From positions 1 through 14,247 of the forward strand of contig JAFNAU010000102.1 of the NCBI GenBank assembly GCA_017860335.1: a stretch of 14,247 bases of DNA. The letters run 5' to 3'. Every line of letters begins with the position of its first letter. Within the stretch, counting starts at the first letter, position 1. This stretch comes from Bacteroidota bacterium (GTDB lineage: Bacteria > Bacteroidota > Bacteroidia > Bacteroidales > Paludibacteraceae). Below, piece by piece: positions 8,246 to 14,247 of the stretch. A program made the translations under genes and the position numbers. The notes beneath the pieces were generated by a model. The model saw only the letters and a list, made by a program, of their open reading frames with translations, was not told the origin of the DNA and searched no databases.

Positions 8246-8265
8246 ACTATATTTTCTTAGCTTTG
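8235..8265 (+). promoter_or_regulatory. Possible promoter overlapping the terminator (TTTG-N19-TAGCTTTG)
   Basis: TTTG at 8235-8238 and TAGCTTTG at 8258-8265, 19 bp apart, match the Bacteroidota -33/-7 pattern in both boxes. The -33 box lies inside the right arm of the terminator stem. If real, it would transcribe the gene-less 8270-8900 stretch or give a long leader to the amylase at 8910. Both boxes are short, so a chance match cannot be excluded. Confidence 0.3.
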
Positions 8266-8379
8266 GATAAAATTTATCAACAACAGATTTCCATGAAAGA
8301 AGCTTTATACTTAAAAATCCTACCATCTCAGGGCAATAAATCGTCGGTAAGATTGCGGACAATTCATCACCTTGTTAAG

Positions 8380-8448
8380 CCACCGTTAACAATGCTACTA
8401 ATCCATCGTTAGTAATACAGCTAATCCATCGTTAGTAATTGCTCGACC
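8380..8448. repeat. Degenerate 23-bp tandem repeat, three clear copies
   Basis: Three adjacent 23-bp units start at 8380, 8403 and 8426. Units 2 and 3 share the 19-base word CTAATCCATCGTTAGTAAT (8398-8416 and 8421-8439), and unit 1 is a weaker match (CCACCGTTAACAAT...). Further weak echoes such as CCATTAGTAAC (8467) and CATCATTAC (8489 and 8512) continue to about 8534. There is no spacer structure. Confidence 0.7.
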
Positions 8449-8571
8449 GGAAGTATTGGTAACAGACCATTAGTAACTATAGTAAGGCATCATTACCTTA
8501 GGCAGTGATTCATCATTACTTCAAATAAACCGGTTTACCCCTCCAGGCAGTTTGACCGGTACGTAATAGAC

Positions 8572-8596
8572 CTAACGGGTTTTTGAAATCTGTTAG
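8572..8596. repeat. Short hairpin palindrome in the intergenic stretch
   Basis: CTAACGGGTTT (8572-8582) pairs with AAATCTGTTAG (8586-8596) across a 3-nt loop: 11 pairs, two of them G-U. It resembles the short interspersed palindromes often seen between genes in Bacteroidota (my recollection of GACCTAACAGG-type elements), but only one copy is in this window. Confidence 0.45.
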
Positions 8597-8738
8597 ATAT
8601 TCAAACCCGAAAATATTTTCACGTAAGTATAGCTCCCGAATATATATGCAACCACGAAAAGAGCATGAACGCAGCAGCTCACCAAAGTTGATGAACCAAC
8701 AGCCATCGATCAACGGGAGATAAAATCTGACATGCGAG

Positions 8739-8849
8739 TTGTCCTGATAAACCGGGACAAACTAAGTGACTTTTTAAAAACAATTATTTACAGATGAAAC
8801 AGCTATATAAATATACTTTTGACACACAACTTGTCCCGATTTATTGGGA
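8739..8849. repeat. Pair of related dyads TTGTCCYGATWWAYYGGGA, 92 bp apart
   Basis: TTGTCCTGATAAACCGGGA (8739-8757, continuing CAA to make TTGTCC...GGACAA arms) and TTGTCCCGATTTATTGGGA (8831-8849) align directly. They also align inversely: ATAAACCGGGACAA at 8747-8760 against the complement of 8831-8844, 13 of 14 bases. They flank the candidate -7 box at 8814-8821. They could be operators for the downstream amylase, or ends of a small mobile remnant. Confidence 0.5.
8814..8821 (+). promoter_or_regulatory. Possible -7 box of the SusA-like amylase
   Basis: TACTTTTG fits TAnnTTTG, 88 bp upstream of the start at 8910. No good -33 TTTG is present; only TTTA at 8787-8790 is near the right distance. 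No LacI-type palindrome lies upstream, unlike the other two promoters. Confidence 0.3.
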
Positions 8850-8909
8850 AGGGAATGAGTATATGGCGTGTCCCATCTGACAATAACTTAAAAAATAAAA
8901 TATAAACAG

Positions 8910-9344
8910 ATGAAAAAAAACATATTACTTCTTCTAATTTACACATCATTCCTGCCGTTAATCACTCAGCAAAACGCAACGTACAGCCAGCCTCCCCAAT
9001 GGTCTGAAAAGGTCATCTGGTATCAGATTTTTGTCGAACGTTTCAACAATGGTGATCCATCCAACGATCCGACAGTAGAAACAACAACAGTGGCAAACAT
9101 GAAAATCGTTCCTCCAAAAGGTTGGAAAACATCATCCTGGACGAGCAACTGGTACAAACGTCAGCCCTGGGAACAAAATTCAAATCAGGATTTTAATGCC
9201 ATCGTACAATTTCGCCGCTATGGAGGCGATTTACAGGGAGTACTCAACAAACTGGATTACCTGGAAGAACTGGGTATAACAGCCGTTTATTTCAATCCGT
9301 TGAATGATTCTCCATCGCTGCATAAGTACGATGCCCGCAATTAA
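8910..9344 (+). CDS. SusA-like GH13 alpha-amylase/neopullulanase, N-terminal fragment (frame broken)
   Basis: This 144-residue frame starts with a hydrophobic secretion signal (MKKNILLLLIYTSFLPL). It continues as the start of a GH13 (beta/alpha)8 domain: WSEKVIWYQIFVERFNNGDP (about 31-50), RRYGGDLQGVLNKLDYLEEL and GITAVYFNPLNDSPSLHKYD. The strand-2 motif is intact up to YDARN, where a TAA follows at once. The rest of the enzyme continues in another frame at 9341. In relatives, YDARN is followed by a histidine- and glycine-rich stretch (YHHID.NFGPDPKGD...) of roughly 30-35 residues before TSADKLFL. That stretch is absent, so this is a deletion that shifted the frame rather than a single-base slip. 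If real, the gene is a pseudogene. No lipobox is seen, so the ancestor was probably periplasmic, like SusA. Confidence 0.85.
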   Translation: MKKNILLLLIYTSFLPLITQQNATYSQPPQWSEKVIWYQIFVERFNNGDPSNDPTVETTTVANMKIVPPKGWKTSSWTSNWYKRQPWEQNSNQDFNAIVQFRRYGGDLQGVLNKLDYLEELGITAVYFNPLNDSPSLHKYDARN

Positions 9345-10657
9345 CCTCAGCCGATAAATTGTTTCTGAAACTGGTGGACGAGCTTCACAAAAGAGGTATC
9401 CGCGTTATTCTGGATTACTCATGGAATCATACCGGAACCAACTTTTGGGCATGGCTGGATATCTTAAAAAATCAGGCTAACTCAAAGTATAAAGACTGGT
9501 ACGAGATTAGTACCTTTGATAACCCCGATACTCCGGAAAACGAATTTTCGTACAAGGGATGGTACGGTAACGCGTATATGCCGGAATTGAAAAAAGTAAA
9601 TATAACCACACCGCGTGTAAACGGATTGCCTTATGAAGGAAACATTAATGATGGAGCAAAACAGCATATTTTCGATGTTACAAAACGCTGGCTGGCTCCC
9701 GATGGCGACATATCAAAAGGCATTGACGGGTATCGGCTGGATGTGGCAGAACAAATTGGAATGGGATTTTGGCGCGATTACCGTCTGTATGTTAAAAGCA
9801 TCAATCCCGAAGCATATCTGGTTGGTGAAATATGGTGGCAACAATGGCCAAAAAAACTTATGGATCCTGCTCCCTACATGAAAGGCAATATCTTTGATGC
9901 AGTGATGTATTATCAGGTATATAAACCGGCACGCAGTTTTTTTGTTAATACCGACGATAAAATTGACGCCAGGCAATTCAGGGACAGTCTCGAATATCAG
10001 TGGAACCGCATACCAGAAGATTTTGTTTATGCCATGATGAACGTATCCTCCACACACGATGCTCCTCGCCTTCTCACCGACTTTTACAACACGAACGCGT
10101 ATAAATATCATGCAAATCCGAATGAAAATCCGTTGTATAAAACCGGCAAACCCGATAAAGAAGCTTACGAACGGCTAAGGTTGTATTTGGTTCACCTTTT
10201 CACCACCAAAGGATCACCACAAATATGGAACGGCGATGAAATGGGTATGTGGGGTGCCGACGATCCAAACTGCCGCAAACCGCTGATGTGGCCTGAACTG
10301 AAAATGGAAAAAGAATACAGGAATAATTTTCAGCCGGGGGAGAAATCCTATGATAAAATCCGGTTTGACAAGAAACTTTTTGAATTCTATAAAAAACTCA
10401 TTCGGATCAGAAAAGATAACCCTGTACTTTCTTTGGGTGAATTCAGTTTCACCGTGAATGAAGGAAAGAAACTGGGTTATACACGTTCAGACGATAAGAA
10501 TGAAATCGTTGTTTTGTTTAATATGGAAGATTACCAAGGTGATTTCAAGTTACCCGAAGGTAATTTTACAGATTTGCTGAGCGGAAAAAATTACGGAAAC
10601 CGAAATATCCGGTTGAAACCAATGAAAGCTGTGATATTAAAAAAATCAGATAAATAA
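9341..10657 (+). CDS. SusA-like GH13 alpha-amylase/neopullulanase, C-terminal catalytic fragment
   Basis: Homology resumes in a new frame at about 9341 (LTSADKLFLKLVDELHKRG). A gene caller might use TTG 9359 as a start, but that codon is inside the conserved domain and leaves no signal peptide. All catalytic GH13 regions are here. Counted from 9359 as residue 1, they are ILDYSWNH (region I, Asp19-His24), GIDGYRLD (region II, Arg126 and nucleophile Asp128), YLVGEIWW (region III, acid Glu157) and VSSTHD (region IV, His233-Asp234). The C-terminal beta domain runs from about 360 (ELGEFSF-like segment onward) and ends MKAVILKKSDK. The intact enzyme would be about 610-620 residues and would cut maltooligosaccharides in the periplasm. 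A terminator follows 27 nt after the stop. Confidence 0.85.
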   Translation, partial: LTSADKLFLKLVDELHKRGIRVILDYSWNHTGTNFWAWLDILKNQANSKYKDWYEISTFDNPDTPENEFSYKGWYGNAYMPELKKVNITTPRVNGLPYEGNINDGAKQHIFDVTKRWLAPDGDISKGIDGYRLDVAEQIGMGFWRDYRLYVKSINPEAYLVGEIWWQQWPKKLMDPAPYMKGNIFDAVMYYQVYKPARSFFVNTDDKIDARQFRDSLEYQWNRIPEDFVYAMMNVSSTHDAPRLLTDFYNTNAYKYHANPNENPLYKTGKPDKEAYERLRLYLVHLFTTKGSPQIWNGDEMGMWGADDPNCRKPLMWPELKMEKEYRNNFQPGEKSYDKIRFDKKLFEFYKKLIRIRKDNPVLSLGEFSFTVNEGKKLGYTRSDDKNEIVVLFNMEDYQGDFKLPEGNFTDLLSGKNYGNRNIRLKPMKAVILKKSDK

Positions 10658-10684
10658 GTCCCTAATAAGAAGTTTATATTCAGT

Positions 10685-10724
10685 ATAGTGCCGGATAATT
10701 CCAACATCCGGCACTATTATTTCC
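10685..10724 (+). terminator. Terminator after the SusA-like amylase
   Basis: ATAGTGCCGGAT (10685-10696) pairs perfectly with ATCCGGCACTAT (10706-10717), 12 bp with a 9-nt loop, followed by a T-rich tail (TATTT). This separates the broken amylase gene from the distal amylase and supports a separate promoter for the latter. Confidence 0.85.
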
Positions 10725-10776
10725 GTACATATTATATACAAACCTAATCTGTTAATTTACAGCGCAACACATTTTT

Positions 10777-10786
10777 CAAACGTTTG
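10777..10786. promoter_or_regulatory. LacI-type operator palindrome (site 2)
   Basis: CAAACGTTTG is a perfect 10-bp palindrome; with one mismatch it extends to 10776/10787. It is identical in core to site 1 at 684-695. Its centre is 61.5 bp from the first T of the -7 box at 10843, exactly as at site 1. This ties the distal amylase to the same LacI-type regulator as susC (inference). Confidence 0.8.
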
Positions 10787-10842
10787 CACCAATTCTAAAA
10801 TCAAATCGGAAGTTAATACTCAGTAAGACTTAAAATTTGCAC

Positions 10843-10850
10843 TATTTTTG
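10843..10850 (+). promoter_or_regulatory. Putative -7 promoter box of the T9SS amylase gene
   Basis: TATTTTTG (preceded by C, as at 751) matches TAnnTTTG. Transcription would start near 10856, giving a leader of about 65 nt. No TTTG is found 19-23 bp upstream. A TTTG at 10836-10839 is too close to be a -33 box. Confidence 0.5.
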
Positions 10851-10921
10851 TAACTGTTTAACAACCATTTAATCCTAAAAAGAAAAAACTCTGATATCAT
10901 AATCCTATAATTATATTAATC

Positions 10922-13672
10922 ATGAAGAAAACTACTCTTTTAACCTTGTTCTGTTTTGTATTTTCACTGACGAGTTGGGCGCAGATAATAACATCAAACC
11001 CGGCTTTTGTAACCAAAGATTATAATGGTGTAATTGAAATAACTTATGACGCGACACTCGGTACTGCCGGACTTAAAGATTACACCGGTGCAGACGGAGT
11101 TTATGCGCACACAGGAGTAATTACAAATGTAAGTACAAGCGATACTGACTGGAAACACGCTCCAACATGGGGTGACAATTCAGCAAAATATAAACTAACC
11201 TCGCTTGGAAATAATAAATGGCAGTTATTAATTACACCCAATATGACGGGTTATTATGGTCTTACAACCGGAGAAGTCGTAAAAAAACTTGCTTTTGTAT
11301 TTCGCAACGGCTTAAAAACAAAGGAAGGAAAAGACGGAACAGTGTCAAGTCCCCGGGATATTATGCTCACTGTATATGATGCCGGTTTGAATGTGGGTTT
11401 CACTAATCCAGCTGCAGATAAATCAGTAGCTATTGGAACTTCAGAAACAATCACTTTTACTTCATCTATTGCTGCCGATCTGGAATTATTTATCAACGGA
11501 TCAAGCGTAGCCACAGCACCATCTGCAACAACTCTTTCAAAATCATTCACTTACTCAGAGAGTAAAGATTACCAGCTTATTGCCAAAGCAACAGCCGGCA
11601 CTGAAATCAAGTACGATACGGTGAATGTGAATGTGGCAGCTCCTGTACAAAACCAGCCAAGACCTGCCGGTTACAAAGACGGAATAACCTATTCTGCCGA
11701 CGGGACACAAGCTACCCTCATCATGTATGCTCCGGGAAAAACTAATGTTTTCCTGATTGGAGACATGAATAACTGGGCGCAGAAGAATGAATATCAGCTG
11801 AAGAAAGACGGAGATTACTGGTGGATTACTATCACCGGACTTACACCCGGAAAGCTCTATGGTTTCCAGTATCTGGTGGATGGTACACTGCGTGTATCAG
11901 ATCCTTATGCTGAACTTGTACTCGACCCCTGGAACGATAAATGGATTAACGAAAAGTTCGTAAGATATCCCAATTTACCCGCCTATCCCGAAGGAAAAAC
12001 GATAGGTATTGTTGCTACATTGCAAAGCAATAAACCTGCTTATAACTGGGAGATACCGGCATTTACAATGCCATCAAAGCAGAATATGATCATTTACGAA
12101 ATGCTGTTCAGAGATTTCACGGTTGAAAAATCCATTGATGCCGCCCTTACAAAACTTGATTATCTGAAAACACTGGGAGTAACAGCTGTTGAACTTATGC
12201 CTATACAGGAATTTGACGGTAATGAAAGCTGGGGTTACAACCCAAGCCATTTCTTTGCCATTGATAAAGCTTACGGAACTTCCGAAAAGTATAAAAAATT
12301 CATTGATGAATGTCATAAAAGAGGTATAGCTGTAATTCTGGACATGGTTTTCAACCATGCGACCGGAAACAGTCCGTTTGCAGCTCTCTACTGGGATGGT
12401 GCAAACAACAGACCCGCAGCAAATAATCCCTGGATGAATCCTGTTGCCCCTCATGCTTATAGCGTTTTCAATGATTTCAACCATTCGTTTTCGGGCACCA
12501 GGGAACATTTCAGACGTGTACTGAAATACTGGATTAACGAGTACAAGGTTGACGGATATCGTATGGATTTGGGCAAAGGTTTTACCCAATACAATACAGC
12601 CGATTCGTACGATGCATCGCGCATAGCGATTTTAAATGACTACTACAATGCAGCAAAAGAAGCCAAACCGGACGTGATGTTTATACTTGAGCATTTAGGT
12701 GAAGCCAACGAACAAAATGAATTTGCCGGTGCAGGCATGTATCTGTGGGGAAAAAATAACAATGCTTATTCACAGGCAGCCATGGGTTATCAGGCAGACA
12801 GCGATTTCAGCGGAATGAATTCATCTCCACGTCAGTGGGTAGGTTATGCCGAAAGCCATGATGAAGAACGCAATTTCTATAAAGCCAAATCGTTCGGAGC
12901 TGGAACAATGCAAACCGATTCGGTTTATCGTGTTTCAAAACGTGTACCGCTTAACATTGCTTTCACAACACTCATACCTGGTCCGAAAATGATCTGGCAG
13001 TTTGGAGAGATGGGCTACGATTACAGTCTTAATTTTGGCGGAAGCAATGTTGCCAATAAACCTTCGGCCTGGAGCTGGCTCAGTCTGGCACACCGTAAAG
13101 CTGCCTATGATGCGAGTTCGAAAATAATCACCTTGCGCAAGCTTTATCCCAATGCATTTACTCAGGGATCATTTGCTCTCAACATTGCTTATAATGACTG
13201 GAATCAAGGGAGACGTATTGCTCTCAGTCACTCCGATTTGAACATGGTAGCGCTGGGTAATTTCAATGCATCAGCTCCAATTACAGCACTGCCTAATTTC
13301 CCCAAAGCCGGAACCTGGTACGAATTACTTAGTGGTGAAGTGCTCAACGTTACGAATACCAACATGACAATTTCCATGAACGCCGGCGACCTGAAGATTT
13401 ACACCGACCGGATTGTGAATACGGGAACTGCTGTGAAAGAAGTGAAAATGGATATCAACTGCACCGTTTTTCCTGGAGTAACTACCGGAAAGCTGTGGAT
13501 ATCTTCCGCTACTGAAATTGGAAATGTAAATATTTACAACATACAGGGTGCCTTACAATCTACTTATTCCAATAAGACCGAAATTGATGCTTCCGGTTTA
13601 GCTTCAGGTATCTATCTGATGGAAATTAACACCGCCGAAGGTAAGGCTATCCGTAAATTCATAAAGAAATAA
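10922..13672 (+). CDS. Multidomain GH13 alpha-amylase family enzyme with T9SS C-terminal sorting domain
   Basis: This 916-residue protein begins with a signal peptide ending SWAQ (1-21) and has no lipobox. Residues about 22-150 form a beta-rich N-terminal domain of unknown function (DWKHAPTWGDNSAKYKL, KLAFVFRNG). Residues about 157-240 look Ig-like. Residues about 255-345 are a CBM48-like module (TLIMYAPGKTNVFLIGDMNN, YGFQYLVDG). The GH13 barrel runs from about 388 (MIIYEMLFRDFTVEKS). Its catalytic regions are VILDMVFNH (Asp474-His479), VDGYRMD (Arg547, nucleophile Asp549), VMFILEHLGE (acid Glu590) and GYAESHDEER (His646-Asp647). All key residues are present and no break is seen. A C-terminal beta domain follows at about 745-830. 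The last 70 residues (from about VFPGVTTGKLWI; NVNIYNIQGAL; ASGIYLMEINTAEGKAIRKF) form a type A Por secretion tag. It should therefore act outside the cell or attached to its surface, cutting starch for SusCD uptake. Exact specificity (alpha-1,4 or alpha-1,6) cannot be fixed from sequence alone. Confidence 0.93.
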   Translation: MKKTTLLTLFCFVFSLTSWAQIITSNPAFVTKDYNGVIEITYDATLGTAGLKDYTGADGVYAHTGVITNVSTSDTDWKHAPTWGDNSAKYKLTSLGNNKWQLLITPNMTGYYGLTTGEVVKKLAFVFRNGLKTKEGKDGTVSSPRDIMLTVYDAGLNVGFTNPAADKSVAIGTSETITFTSSIAADLELFINGSSVATAPSATTLSKSFTYSESKDYQLIAKATAGTEIKYDTVNVNVAAPVQNQPRPAGYKDGITYSADGTQATLIMYAPGKTNVFLIGDMNNWAQKNEYQLKKDGDYWWITITGLTPGKLYGFQYLVDGTLRVSDPYAELVLDPWNDKWINEKFVRYPNLPAYPEGKTIGIVATLQSNKPAYNWEIPAFTMPSKQNMIIYEMLFRDFTVEKSIDAALTKLDYLKTLGVTAVELMPIQEFDGNESWGYNPSHFFAIDKAYGTSEKYKKFIDECHKRGIAVILDMVFNHATGNSPFAALYWDGANNRPAANNPWMNPVAPHAYSVFNDFNHSFSGTREHFRRVLKYWINEYKVDGYRMDLGKGFTQYNTADSYDASRIAILNDYYNAAKEAKPDVMFILEHLGEANEQNEFAGAGMYLWGKNNNAYSQAAMGYQADSDFSGMNSSPRQWVGYAESHDEERNFYKAKSFGAGTMQTDSVYRVSKRVPLNIAFTTLIPGPKMIWQFGEMGYDYSLNFGGSNVANKPSAWSWLSLAHRKAAYDASSKIITLRKLYPNAFTQGSFALNIAYNDWNQGRRIALSHSDLNMVALGNFNASAPITALPNFPKAGTWYELLSGEVLNVTNTNMTISMNAGDLKIYTDRIVNTGTAVKEVKMDINCTVFPGVTTGKLWISSATEIGNVNIYNIQGALQSTYSNKTEIDASGLASGIYLMEINTAEGKAIRKFIKK

Positions 13673-13696
13673 AAATAAGTTGTGTGCGATTTCTCA

Positions 13697-13735
13697 AAAA
13701 AGCCGGTTACAGAAAATTTCTGTAATCGGCTTTTT
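13697..13735. terminator. Bidirectional terminator between convergent genes
   Basis: AAAAAGCCGGTTACAG (13697-13712) pairs with CTGTAATCGGCTTTTT (13720-13735), with one G-U pair and an AT-rich loop. The A-run on the left and T-run on the right let it end both the plus-strand amylase and the minus-strand dehydrogenase gene. Confidence 0.88.
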
Positions 13736-13789
13736 AATAAATTGTTATTGTATTAAAATCTACTGAATACTTCCGTCAAACAAACTACG

Positions 13790-14247
13790 TTATTTCAACT
13801 CGATATTTTTTCTTACTTTTTTCAAAAATGCCTGCATACGTTCGGTATCCTTGTCATTGATTATATCCAGCAGACTGGCCAATTCCTTGCGTATATTTTC
13901 GACCTGTTTCGGGGTGTTCGGATTAAACAGAATTTCCGACAACAGATAATCGTCTTCGGAAAGTAAGCCCTGAGCACCAGTGTGGACGCAAATGGGATAG
14001 AGAGCGAATAAGCGATGGTCTCATCGTGCTCCTCGAACGTATATTCAAAGATTCTCAAATGAAGCGACCGGTATAAATCCTTGAAGAACGCCTTACCCAT
14101 GTGATCGGATTCGGAAATAATGATAGCGCTTTGAGAACTCAGGTTATCAAGAGTGGCAAATGTAGGCCCAAACATGGGATGTGTGGAGACATAAGGTCTT
14201 CCACAATTTTCATAATATTCCTGCAAACCTGTTTTCACTGATGCAAT
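13790..14247 (-). pseudogene. tyrA: Prephenate dehydrogenase, C-terminal part, frame broken (runs off right edge)
   Basis: The minus strand from 14247 reads IASVKTGLQEYYENCGRPYV, then STHPMFGPTFATLDNLSSQS and FEEHDETIAYSLSIPFASTLV. This is the middle of a prephenate dehydrogenase (tyrosine biosynthesis), with the HPMFGP motif and the EEHD..IAY.LS signature. The NAD-binding N-terminus lies outside the window. Near 13972-13980 the frame changes. Homology resumes as AQGLLSEDDYLLSEILFNPN, then TPKQVENIRKELASLLDIIN and the C-terminus AFLKKVRKNIELK, stopping at 13790. Between STLV and QGLLSEDD, relatives have a further stretch of about 22-27 residues (FAA.MK....PGTTFKKH..IA), which is missing here. 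The loss is therefore one of roughly 70-80 bp with a length of 3n+1. In Bacteroidota this enzyme is usually encoded within the aromatic amino-acid cluster, a housekeeping context that marks the edge of the sugar locus. A broken copy of a biosynthetic gene makes sequence or assembly error a serious alternative. Confidence 0.85.

Larger units (their letters stand above)
8246..8909. other. Long non-coding stretch between the susF-like gene and the amylase
   Basis: No convincing gene is present. The longest open frame here (about 65 codons, minus, 8516-8713) has no recognisable motif. A 39-codon frame at 8293-8412 runs into the tandem repeat. The stretch holds the 23-bp degenerate repeat (8380-8448, fading on both sides to about 8534), a hairpin at 8572-8596, two related dyads at 8739-8760 and 8831-8849 around a possible -7 box, and an A-rich leader before 8910. 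It could be a decayed gene or insertion remnant, a regulatory region, or an untranslated RNA. I cannot decide among these. Confidence 0.6.

Noticed and set aside
8293..8412. 39-codon open frame starting at 8293
   Set aside because: It has no recognisable motif, no ribosome-binding evidence, and ends inside the tandem repeat; chance is more likely.
8380..8534. CRISPR array
   Set aside because: The 23-bp units are directly adjacent and diverge throughout; there are no constant repeats with unique spacers and no cas genes.
8609..8620. GAAAATATTTTC palindrome as an operator
   Set aside because: It is an AT-rich word expected by chance in this sequence, with no promoter near it and no second copy.
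8516..8713. 65-codon minus-strand open frame in the gene-free gap
   Set aside because: It has no motif or signal, it overlaps a hairpin palindrome, and it has no promoter I can see.
9713..10111. 132-codon minus-strand open frame within the amylase
   Set aside because: It is antisense to the catalytic GH13 regions and has no independent support; the same holds for the minus-strand frames at 1209-1574, 4641-4985 and 12074-12589.
9359..10657. Independent gene starting at TTG 9359
   Set aside because: The conserved GH13 sequence already runs before this codon in the same frame (TSADK), and there is no signal peptide; it is the continuation of the gene at 8910.
13861..14238. Complete 125-residue minus-strand protein starting at GTG 14238
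   Set aside because: Upstream codons to the edge (IAS) continue the prephenate dehydrogenase frame, and the last 40 residues are out-of-frame sequence after the break.

Overview
The window carries a starch/maltodextrin utilisation locus of the Sus type from a Bacteroidota bacterium. The evidence is a SusC-SusD pair, SusE/F-like surface lipoproteins with Cys-Glu-Asp lipoprotein starts, GH13 amylases, a type IX secretion (T9SS) C-terminal tag, TAnnTTTG -7 promoter boxes and a lack of Shine-Dalgarno sites. A T9SS plus a complete Sus set suggests a Bacteroidales organism of the Paludibacter/Dysgonomonas kind. That placement is an inference from gene content, not a species call.

Layout: positions 1-615 (minus) hold the N-terminal 205 residues of a LacI-family regulator running off the left edge. 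A 279-bp divergent region follows, with a perfect LacI-type palindrome GCAAACGTTTGC. Then come, on the plus strand, SusC (895-3834), SusD (3859-5433), a SusE-like lipoprotein (5458-6690), a strong intercistronic hairpin, and a SusF-like lipoprotein (6757-8190) closed by a terminator. Next is a 719-bp non-coding stretch with a degenerate 23-bp tandem repeat and paired dyads. After it lies a SusA-like GH13 amylase whose frame is broken (8910-10657), a terminator, a second copy of the LacI-type operator, and a large multidomain GH13 amylase with a T9SS tag (10922-13672). A bidirectional terminator separates this from a convergent, frame-broken prephenate dehydrogenase gene that runs off the right edge (13790-14247, minus).

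How the genes work together (family knowledge plus inference): the T9SS amylase cuts starch at or outside the cell surface, and the SusD/E/F lipoproteins bind glucan there. SusC with SusD imports oligosaccharides through the outer membrane. The SusA-like enzyme would process them in the periplasm. The LacI-type protein probably senses a maltooligosaccharide or related sugar and controls both the susC operon and the distal amylase. Its two operators sit at exactly the same distance from identical CTATTTTTG promoter boxes, far enough upstream to suggest activation rather than repression.

The gene content is mostly a known kind of locus. The points most worth a second look are the duplicated operator-promoter module, the cadherin/Ig-like module inside the SusF-like protein, the T9SS amylase inside the locus, and three separate internal losses of about 70-120 bp in conserved genes (SusC, SusA-like, prephenate dehydrogenase). 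That recurrence makes an assembly or sequencing artefact a serious possibility.
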